From JAABRT01 sp038259155 (GTDB lineage: Bacteria; Gemmatimonadota; Gemmatimonadetes; Gemmatimonadales; Gemmatimonadaceae): a stretch of 64,000 bases of DNA. Location of the stretch: the NCBI GenBank assembly GCA_038259155.1, contig JBBSPE010000001.1, positions 50,404 to 114,403 of the forward strand, written 5' to 3'. The position numbers were made by a program, and so were the translations under genes. Position 1 is the first letter of the stretch. Each line of letters begins with the position of its first letter. This document shows, in pieces, positions 51,918 to 59,383 of this stretch. Under the pieces are notes generated by a model. It was not told the origin of the DNA and did not search any database. It saw only the letters and a list, made by a program, of their open reading frames with translations.

Positions 51918-52948
51918 GTGCATCGGGTCGGCAGTACCGGGGCGTGCTGCCGGCACTCTCCGTCTTGCTCGTGATCGTCACGCTCGCGTCCATCCGATGG
52001 GGCGCCGTGCCGATCTCGCTCTCGGAGCAGCTCAGTGCCATGACGGCGTGGCTGGGCCGGTCAGACACGCTCTCGCTCAACCAGCGAATCTTTCTGGAAA
52101 TCCGACTGCCGCGCGCACTGCTCACGGTGTTCGTGGGCGCGAGCCTCGCGGTGGGCGGCGCGCTCATGCAGGCGCTCTTCCGCAACCCGATCGTGGAGCC
52201 CGGTCTCGTGGGCACCTCCAGCGGCGCCGCGCTCGGCGCTGCCCTCTACTTCGTACTCGGCGCCGCGCTTCGGGTACACCTCGGCGTCTGGACGCTGCCC
52301 ATTGCGGCGTGTATTGGTGGCGGCTTGGCGACATGGCTCGTATTCGTGCTGTCCGGCTCCCACGTAACCGGGCGCAGCTCGGTGGTGTCGTTGCTGCTCA
52401 CCGGCATTGCCATCAACGCGCTCTGTCTGAGTGGCGTGGGGTTTCTCTCGTACATCGCGCGTGATCCGCAGGCGCGCTCGATCACGTTCTGGAATCTCGG
52501 CACGCTGTCCGGTGCGAGCTGGCCGGCGGTCTGGATCGTCGGCGGCAGCACACTGGCCTGTCTGGTGGGTGCGCTGCGCTACGCGCGCCCGCTCAACGCA
52601 CTCATGCTGGGCGAATCCGAGGCGGGCTATCTGGGCGTGAACGTCAAGCAGCTGAAGGCCACGGTGCTGCTCGTGAACGTGGTGATGGTCGCGGTGGCCA
52701 CGGCATTCACCGGCGTCATTGCCTTTGTGGGACTGGTGGTGCCGCATCTGCTGCGCATGCTGCGCGGCGCCGACAACCGCTTTCTCATTTTGGGCGGCGC
52801 CCTCATGGGCGGCATCCTGCTCGGCCTCGCCGATCTCACGGCGCGTCTGCTGATCGCACCCGCCGAGTTGCCGATCGGCATCGTGACGTCGGTGGTGGGT
52901 GTGCCGGTATTCCTGCTGCTGCTGCGGCGGCGGCAGACGTATTTCTGA
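51914..52948 (+). CDS. hmuU: FecCD-type ABC permease (HmuU-like)
   Basis: 344 residues from a GTG at 51914 that overlaps the previous stop by 4 bp. About ten membrane helices. Family features: RLPRALLTVFVGASLAVGGA, LMQALFRNPIVEPGLVGTSS, GRSSVVSLLLTGIAINAL and FVGLVVPHLLRMLRGADNR, the last being the ATPase contact loop. It is the inner-membrane channel of a heme/siderophore/B12 importer and works as a dimer with the ATPase that follows 8 bp later. Confidence 0.9.
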   Translation: MSASGRQYRGVLPALSVLLVIVTLASIRWGAVPISLSEQLSAMTAWLGRSDTLSLNQRIFLEIRLPRALLTVFVGASLAVGGALMQALFRNPIVEPGLVGTSSGAALGAALYFVLGAALRVHLGVWTLPIAACIGGGLATWLVFVLSGSHVTGRSSVVSLLLTGIAINALCLSGVGFLSYIARDPQARSITFWNLGTLSGASWPAVWIVGGSTLACLVGALRYARPLNALMLGESEAGYLGVNVKQLKATVLLVNVVMVAVATAFTGVIAFVGLVVPHLLRMLRGADNRFLILGGALMGGILLGLADLTARLLIAPAELPIGIVTSVVGVPVFLLLLRRRQTYF

Positions 52949-52956
52949 GGCCACGT

Positions 52957-53736
52957 ATGCTCACTGGTACCGATCTCTGCTTTCGCGTGGGTGACGCGCG
53001 CCTGCTCGAGCAAGTGTCCGTATCGTTCGCGGCGGGCCAGCTGAGCCTGATCATTGGGCCCAACGGCGCCGGTAAATCCACGCTGGTCAAGGTGCTGTGC
53101 CGGCAGTTGCAGACCCAGCAGGGCGAAGTGCGCTACGCCAACCGGCTGCTCGGCGAGTGGACGGACGCGTCGCTCGCTCGCGTACGGGCCGTGCTTTCGC
53201 AGAACGTAGATCTGGCATTCCCGCTGCGCGTGTGGGAGGTGGTGCTCATGGGGCGTTACCCCCACTTCACGGGCGCGCCCACGCCGGCGGACGAGCAGGC
53301 CTGCGAGGAGGCCATGCGCTATTTCAACGTGCTGGACTGGTCCGACCGCGACTACCTCACGCTCAGCGGCGGCGAACGTCAGCGCGTACAGTTTGCCCGC
53401 ATCATGGCACAGATCTGGTACGCTGCGCCCGACCAGTTCCGGTGGTTGCTGCTCGACGAGCCGCTCACGTTTCTGGACATCCGCTACCAGTTCGAGTTTC
53501 TGCAGCGCATTCGCACACTGCTCGCGGGCGGTGAGTTGGTGGCGGTGGGCGTGGTGCACGACCTCAATCTTGCCGCGCGCTTCGCCGATCACGTGGTGCT
53601 GCTTGCCGAGGGACGTGTGCTGGCCGCGGGAGCGCCAGCCGACGTGCTCACGCCTGATCTCGTGGAGACGGCCTTTGGGTTGCGCCCCGTGGTGCAGCGG
53701 CTTGACGATGGCCGCGTGCATCTGGTATTCGGCTAG
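52957..53736 (+). CDS. hmuV: Heme ABC transporter ATPase (HmuV-like)
   Basis: 259 residues. Walker A GPNGAGKST (34-42), Q-loop near AVLSQNVDLAFPLRVWEVV, ABC signature LTLSGGERQRVQFARIMAQI (about 128-147), Walker B WLLLDEPLTFLDI with the catalytic Glu, and H-loop VGVVHDLNLAARFAD. The RVQFARIMAQIW segment and the following insertion resemble HmuV. Last gene of the receptor-hmuTUV operon. Ligand assignment (heme) is by similarity, not tested. Confidence 0.87.
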   Translation: MLTGTDLCFRVGDARLLEQVSVSFAAGQLSLIIGPNGAGKSTLVKVLCRQLQTQQGEVRYANRLLGEWTDASLARVRAVLSQNVDLAFPLRVWEVVLMGRYPHFTGAPTPADEQACEEAMRYFNVLDWSDRDYLTLSGGERQRVQFARIMAQIWYAAPDQFRWLLLDEPLTFLDIRYQFEFLQRIRTLLAGGELVAVGVVHDLNLAARFADHVVLLAEGRVLAAGAPADVLTPDLVETAFGLRPVVQRLDDGRVHLVFG

Positions 53737-53839
53737 CGGCTTATAGCAGCACGGGACGCATGAAAGACCTCTCGCTGAGGTGTGGGGTACCGCACAGACA
53801 CCGTTCTGCACGTGTCCGTCTCCCCTGATTGGAATCCGT

Positions 53840-56800
53840 ATGTATCCCACGCCCATGTCGTCTTCGTCATCTCTCCTGTCGGCCATCGGCCGCTCAAGAC
53901 TGCTGGCGCTCGCCGTGGCGGCGCTTTCGCTCGCCCCTGCCGGCGCGCGGCTCTCCGCGCAGGCGCCGTCTGCGCAACCGCCCAACGCACCGCCAGCCGT
54001 CTCGCCTGAGCTCTTCGGTAGTCTCTCTTGGCGCAACCTCGGCCCCAACCGAGGCGGTCGATCCATCGCAGCTACCGGCACGACGGCCCGACCGCTCGAG
54101 TATTACTTCGGCGCAACCGGCGGCGGCGTGTGGAAGACCACCGACGCCGGCACCACATGGAATTCGGTGGGCGACGGCCAGTTTGCCACATCGTCGGTGG
54201 GCGCGATTGCCCAGTGCGAGGCTAATCCAGACATTGTCTGGGCCGGGATGGGTGAAACGCAGTTCCGCGGCAACGTGATTCCGGGCGACGGCGTCTACCG
54301 CTCCACCGACGCGGGCAAGACGTGGACACACATGGGCCTCGAGTCGGCCACCGGGCAGCAGATGATCGCCCGCGTGCGCATTGACCCGGCCAACTGCGAC
54401 CGCGTGTTCGTGGCCGCGTTCGGTGATCCGTTCGGTCCAAGCAATGAGCGCGGCGTGTATCGCACCACCAATGGCGGCACGTCGTGGGAACGCGTGTACA
54501 ACCGTGGCAACGCAGCCGGTGCTGTCGATCTCTTCCTCGACCCATCCAACCCACAGGTGATCTACGCCGGTTTCTGGGAAGCGTATCGCAACGACTGGTC
54601 GCTGCAGTCCGGCGGACCCGGCAGCGGCCTCGCGAAGAGCACCGACGGCGGTACCACCTGGACCGACCTGACGAAGAACGCAGGCCTCCCCACGGGACCG
54701 TGGGGCAAGGTGGGAATCACCGTGAGCGGCGCCGACCAGAACCGCGTGTACGCCATCATCGAAGCCGACTCGGGCGGTGTGTTCGTGTCCGACAACGCAG
54801 GCGCCACCTTCACGCAGGTGAGCGACGATCGCAATCTGCGCCAGCGGGCGTTCTACTACTCGCGCATTCTGGCCGATCCGAAGGACAAGGAAACGGTCTA
54901 CGTCATGAACGTGCAGTTCCACCGATCGCGCGACGGCGGCAAGACATGGCAGACCATCAGCGTGCCGCATGGCGACAACCACGACCTGTGGATCGCGGGC
55001 GACAACCCGCAGCGCATGATCGAGACCAATGACGGCGGGGCCAACGTGAGCTGGAACGGCGGCGCGTCGTGGACACTGCAGCCGTTTCCCACGTCGCAGA
55101 TGTACGACGTCCGCACCACGGCGCACTTCCCCTACCACGTGTGCGGTGGCCAGCAGGACAACAGCACCGCCTGCGTTCCGGTAGACGGCGACGGCAGCTA
55201 CATGTACGCGCCCGGCGGCTGTGAGACCGGGCCGGTGGAGCCCGATCCCGCCAACAGCGATTTGTACTACGCCGCCTGCTACGGCGGCGCGCTCAGCTTC
55301 ATGTCGCGCGTCACCGGCCAGCAGCGCGCGGTGAACGTGTGGCCCGTGAATCCGATGGGCAACTCGGCCATCGATCTCAAGGAGCGGTTCCAGTGGAACT
55401 CGCCCATCCTCGCGTCGCGCAATACCCCGGGCGTCGTGTACACTGCCTCGCAGCACGTGTGGCGTTCCGCGGACGGCGGTGGAAGCTGGCGTCGCATCAG
55501 CGGCGATCTCACCTACGCCGACCCCAAGACACTGGGGCCATCGGGCGGCGACATCACGCGCGACCAGACGAGCGTGGAGTACTACGGCACCGTGTGGCGT
55601 CTGGCCGAGTCACCGCATGCGGCCGGTGAGCTGTGGGCGGGCTCCGACGACGGCAAGTTGCAGCTCTCTCGTGATGACGGGGCATCGTGGACGGACATCA
55701 CCCCCAGCGACCTGCCCAAGTTCAGCCGCATCCACGAAATCGACGTGTCGCCACACACGCCCGGCAAGGCCTATCTCGCGGCCGTGCGCTACCGCTCGCA
55801 GGACGTGAATCCGTATCTGTACCGCACCGACGACTACGGCCGCTCGTGGACGAAGATCACGGCCGGCATTCCCGTTGGCTCGTATCCGCGCACCGTTCGC
55901 GAGGATCTCAAGCGCCCCGGCCTGCTCTACGCGGGGACTGAGACCGGCGTGCTTGTGTCGTTCAATGATGGCCGCTCATGGCAGTCGTTGCAGCTCAACC
56001 TGCCCACCGTGCAGGTGCCGGGTCTCATCCTGCGAAATGACGACGTGATCATCGCCACACACGGGCGAGGCTACTATGTGCTCGACAACATCACGCCGCT
56101 GCAGCAGGCCACGGCGGACGTGAGCCAGCGCGACGTGTTCCTGTACAAGCCCGCCACGACCATTCGTACGCTCTCGCAGCCGGCCGAGTCCTACAATCGG
56201 GTGAAGCGCTACCTGCCGGAGATCGACTACGTGCTGGGGAGCGACGCCGACAGCGTCACGCTCGAAATCCTAGACGCCACCGGACGGGTCATTCAGACGT
56301 TTACGGGCGCGCCATCGGACAGCGGCCCGGCGCGTGGTGGCCCACCGCGGGTGAACGCGACGAAGGGCCAGCATCGCTTCACGTGGGACATGCGATACCC
56401 AGGGCCGCGCGACTTTCCGGGGCTCATCATGTGGGGCGCCAATACGCAGGGGCCGCTGGCCCCGCCGGGTCGCTATCAGGCGCGACTCACGGCCTTGGGC
56501 CAGACGCTCACCGAACCGTTCGAGATCGTGGCCGATCCGCGACTCACCACGGTGACCCAGGCCGACTTCGACGCGCAGTTCAGGCTCTCGTCGCAAGTGG
56601 CCGCGCGGGTGGACGACGCACACCGGGGCGTCCTGCAGGTGCGCAATGTGCGCGATCAGGTGAACGACCGGCTCACCAAGTCGGACAACGGGTCACTGCG
56701 CAGCGAAGCGACCGCCTTCAAGAACAAGATGGCGGCCGTGGAAGGCGAGATCTACCAAGTGAAGATGCAGGCCCGCCAGGATCCGCTGAACTACCCCATC

Positions 56801-57034
56801 AAGCTGAACAATCAGCTGGCCGCGCTGCGCGGCGTGATCGAGAGTGCCGATGCCAAGCCCACCGCGCAGGCGCAGGAGGCGTTTACCGTGCTCTCCGGCG
56901 AGCTCGAGACGCAACTCACGGCGCTGCAGGCCATCTTCGACGCTGACCTGGCAAAATTGAACGATCGGCTCCGCCGCCTGGGGCTGGAGCCGATCGTGGT
57001 GCCAGCCCTCACCGGGCGGCGCGTGATGTTCTGA
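53840..57034 (+). CDS. Secreted BNR/VPS10-type propeller protein (glycosyl-hydrolase-like), copy 1
   Basis: 1064 residues from the ATG at 53840 (ATG at 53855 also possible). Signal peptide (LLALAVAALSLAPAGARLSAQ). Repeated BNR/Sortilin-like units with Asp-box character: KTTDAGTTWNSVG, RSTDAGKTWTHMG, RTTNGGTSWERVY, KSTDGGTTWTDL, RSADGGGSWRRI. These make one or two propellers of about 700 residues, followed by a Ig-like domain and a C-terminal helical tail (about 900-1060). Such proteins are called VPS10/glycosyl-hydrolase family but lack a known activity. A relative lies at 59380. Confidence 0.86.
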   Translation: MYPTPMSSSSSLLSAIGRSRLLALAVAALSLAPAGARLSAQAPSAQPPNAPPAVSPELFGSLSWRNLGPNRGGRSIAATGTTARPLEYYFGATGGGVWKTTDAGTTWNSVGDGQFATSSVGAIAQCEANPDIVWAGMGETQFRGNVIPGDGVYRSTDAGKTWTHMGLESATGQQMIARVRIDPANCDRVFVAAFGDPFGPSNERGVYRTTNGGTSWERVYNRGNAAGAVDLFLDPSNPQVIYAGFWEAYRNDWSLQSGGPGSGLAKSTDGGTTWTDLTKNAGLPTGPWGKVGITVSGADQNRVYAIIEADSGGVFVSDNAGATFTQVSDDRNLRQRAFYYSRILADPKDKETVYVMNVQFHRSRDGGKTWQTISVPHGDNHDLWIAGDNPQRMIETNDGGANVSWNGGASWTLQPFPTSQMYDVRTTAHFPYHVCGGQQDNSTACVPVDGDGSYMYAPGGCETGPVEPDPANSDLYYAACYGGALSFMSRVTGQQRAVNVWPVNPMGNSAIDLKERFQWNSPILASRNTPGVVYTASQHVWRSADGGGSWRRISGDLTYADPKTLGPSGGDITRDQTSVEYYGTVWRLAESPHAAGELWAGSDDGKLQLSRDDGASWTDITPSDLPKFSRIHEIDVSPHTPGKAYLAAVRYRSQDVNPYLYRTDDYGRSWTKITAGIPVGSYPRTVREDLKRPGLLYAGTETGVLVSFNDGRSWQSLQLNLPTVQVPGLILRNDDVIIATHGRGYYVLDNITPLQQATADVSQRDVFLYKPATTIRTLSQPAESYNRVKRYLPEIDYVLGSDADSVTLEILDATGRVIQTFTGAPSDSGPARGGPPRVNATKGQHRFTWDMRYPGPRDFPGLIMWGANTQGPLAPPGRYQARLTALGQTLTEPFEIVADPRLTTVTQADFDAQFRLSSQVAARVDDAHRGVLQVRNVRDQVNDRLTKSDNGSLRSEATAFKNKMAAVEGEIYQVKMQARQDPLNYPIKLNNQLAALRGVIESADAKPTAQAQEAFTVLSGELETQLTALQAIFDADLAKLNDRLRRLGLEPIVVPALTGRRVMF

Positions 57035-57075
57035 GCGTGCCTGGAGGGATCAGCTGGCGCGGTGGCCGCACCGCG

Positions 57076-57651
57076 TCAGCTGCACCCTTCCACCCACTCC
57101 ACTTCAGGCAGGCGGCCCGACCGGAACTGCAGCACCGCTTCGCCGTCTGTCTCGAAGACGAGCCGGTACGGTGAATCGGCGCCCTCCGGGCCCCAGGCAA
57201 TGAGATACTTGCCGGTGGTGAACTTGTGCGGGCGAATGGAAATGCGCGTCGCGTACAGCGAGTTGATGCGCCCCTCGTTGTCGCCAATCCGCGCGCCGCT
57301 CGACGCCTGCAGGTCACCTGCGGTCGCCTCCACGCGCACCACCGTGTCCTGCACCACCATCACGCGGAGCCCCGCCGGCGCCGCCGCCCACTCCGCATAA
57401 CTGCACTCGGCCGACGCACCCGCCGCCAGCGCGATCGTGCTACCGACGGCCGAACTCGCTTCCGCCAGCGTCTGGCCGGCGCGCAGCGGCCCGAACCCCT
57501 CGGGCGCCAGGCGCCACGTGGACGGGTCAGCGGTCTCGGCAGAACCAGCGGCGCCTGTCTCATCGCCGCCGGCCGAGTCACCGCCGGAGGAGCAGGCGGC
57601 GAGCAGCAGAGCGGCTGCGACGAGTGCGTACGGAACCGAACGAATAGTCAT
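57076..57651 (-). CDS. Hypothetical lipoprotein
   Basis: 191 residues from the ATG at 57651. The lipobox ALLLAACSSGGDS places the lipidated Cys at about residue 20, followed by a Gly/Ser/Ala/Glu linker. The mature domain (GFGPLRAGQTLAEASSAVG, VMVVQDTVVRVEAT) opens like the small outer-membrane-associated domains that begin with GPLRAGMTL, but no family can be named with certainty. A Cys pair (in AECSY and the C-terminal EGCS) may form a disulfide. The longer open frame upstream lacks signal features. Confidence 0.7.
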   Translation of the reverse strand: MTIRSVPYALVAAALLLAACSSGGDSAGGDETGAAGSAETADPSTWRLAPEGFGPLRAGQTLAEASSAVGSTIALAAGASAECSYAEWAAAPAGLRVMVVQDTVVRVEATAGDLQASSGARIGDNEGRINSLYATRISIRPHKFTTGKYLIAWGPEGADSPYRLVFETDGEAVLQFRSGRLPEVEWVEGCS

Positions 57652-57844
57652 GTCTGGGACGCAGGGGAGGAGGAAGGAACGGACACGCACGATGCTATCA
57701 TAAGTAACGCGTCTCCGGCAGCTGGACGAGATCGGCCGCGATGTCGGCCTCTCCGCCGAACACATCTCCACGACCGCCGACGCGGGTGCGCGCCAAACAG
57801 ATGGAAGACTTCGCGGCACAAGCAGTCGGCATGCTGGATGCCGC

Positions 57845-59383
57845 TCAGGGCAGCGGAAACGCCTCCGTCTCCACGATCCCGTCCAGCACGAGCTGACTGA
57901 AGGAGCGGGCGAATTCCAACGGATCCACGTCAGCGGGCAGGACCCCCTCTGCCTGCATGGCCACCAGGTGTTCGCGCAGGGTTCGCGTGCCGTTGAACTG
58001 CGAGAGCATACTCGCATCGCCCATGCCCACCGGCATGCTGCTCACGAACGGCGCGTCCACGCGCATGTGCCCCTTCGTGGGAACCCAGGCGTCCTCGCCT
58101 TTCCCGCCGAGACGGTACTCGAGGTCGAGCTGCACGGCGGCGGAGAGCGTGGCTGGCGCATCCAGAATCAGTGCCGCGAATCGGTCGGCGTTCGACGCCT
58201 CGGCCCCCACGGCCAGCACCCAGGCGACGTGCGCCCACGTCGTGTGCGCGCTGCGCTCCACCGCCACCACGAACCCCGGTCGATTGGCTCCATGCCGGCG
58301 CAGGACGATGGTGCAGAAATCAACCGACTGGACGCCGAGTTCGCCCAAGCGCCGGAGTTGCGTGGAAGCGGACGACACCGCCTCCGAGTCCGACGCGCGC
58401 GACATGATTCGCCGACCAAAGTGTTCCGCGAGGTTGGTCGATCCGTTGAGCAGGAACACGAGATCATACTCTGATGACGCCGGACCGAGCATGGCAAGCA
58501 CACGATGCGGCGCGTCGGCATCGGTGCGCGAGGAGATGATGCAGGTGCAGTGGAACACGCCACCCACCGCCAGATGGGCCGGCAACCCCTCAATGATCGC
58601 GCGCGTGACCTGCTCGCCATCCTCACCGCCATCACGATAGATGAACTCTGCTTTGACCGCCGGCACATACGGAGGATGCGCCACGATGGTCTGAAACTGG
58701 CGACCGGCCACGGGCTCCCAGAGATTTCCCTCGAGCGCCGTCATGTTGGCGAGGGCATTCAGCCGCGCATTGAAGGTGGCGAAGGCCGTGCTGCGTGCAG
58801 TGATGTCCACGGCGACCGCGCGCTCGGCGCCCGCCGACGCGCCGAGCAGCGCGGCGATGCCCGTTCCGGAGCAGAGTTCCAGATAGTCCGGCACCGGATC
58901 CAGCGGGAGCGTGCTCAGGAACACGCGCACGGACGCCGTAAGTGCCGGATACACCGCATCATCACCAAACGCCGCCTGCGGTATGACTCGTGTGTCCGCG
59001 ACCGGGACCGTGCGATCAGAGACGATCCAAGGTCCCTGTGTGGGATAGAGCAGCACGGTGGCGATGTGCTGTGCGGGGTCCGTGGGGTGTGTCGCCACCA
59101 AGCCGAACGACTCCAGCAGCGCGCGCTGATCCGCGCCGAGCAGTTCGTCGATACGACTGGTTGATACGGCCTCTGAGTCCATGAAGAGCCGGACCAGCAC
59201 GTCCATTGGGCGCTCGATCGGTACCGCGCCGCCGCGCGCGTGCCGCCGCATCACGAAGTCGTAGAGCGTTTCCGCACCGGTGTGGGTACACACCCCTCGT
59301 TCCGTGAACCCGTGATCGAGCAGCAGCGCGCGCAGACGGACAAACGCCTCGTCGTCCAGGATCCGCAGCGGCAAAGGGTTCAC
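57845..59383 (-). CDS. SAM-dependent methyltransferase with HPPY motif (PrmC/HemK-like)
   Basis: 512 residues. The N-terminal 170 residues are helical (LRILDDEAFVRLRALLLDHG) and probably bind substrate. The Rossmann part has motif I YLELCSGTGIAALLG (about 168-182), AVAVDITARSTAFATFNARLN, and VAHPPYVPA in the place of the NPPY motif used by N-methyltransferases, with His for Asn. A C-terminal domain of about 200 residues is unusual. It may methylate a glutamine or a nucleic-acid amine. Its ATG overlaps the stop of the upstream BNR gene (ATGA), so they are coupled. Confidence 0.75.
   Translation of the reverse strand: MNPLPLRILDDEAFVRLRALLLDHGFTERGVCTHTGAETLYDFVMRRHARGGAVPIERPMDVLVRLFMDSEAVSTSRIDELLGADQRALLESFGLVATHPTDPAQHIATVLLYPTQGPWIVSDRTVPVADTRVIPQAAFGDDAVYPALTASVRVFLSTLPLDPVPDYLELCSGTGIAALLGASAGAERAVAVDITARSTAFATFNARLNALANMTALEGNLWEPVAGRQFQTIVAHPPYVPAVKAEFIYRDGGEDGEQVTRAIIEGLPAHLAVGGVFHCTCIISSRTDADAPHRVLAMLGPASSEYDLVFLLNGSTNLAEHFGRRIMSRASDSEAVSSASTQLRRLGELGVQSVDFCTIVLRRHGANRPGFVVAVERSAHTTWAHVAWVLAVGAEASNADRFAALILDAPATLSAAVQLDLEYRLGGKGEDAWVPTKGHMRVDAPFVSSMPVGMGDASMLSQFNGTRTLREHLVAMQAEGVLPADVDPLEFARSFSQLVLDGIVETEAFPLP

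Noticed and set aside
57652..57844. Short plus frame reading LRQLDEIGRDVGLSAEHIS
   Set aside because: It looks like a helix but has no start with a ribosome site and breaks within a few codons; too short to support.
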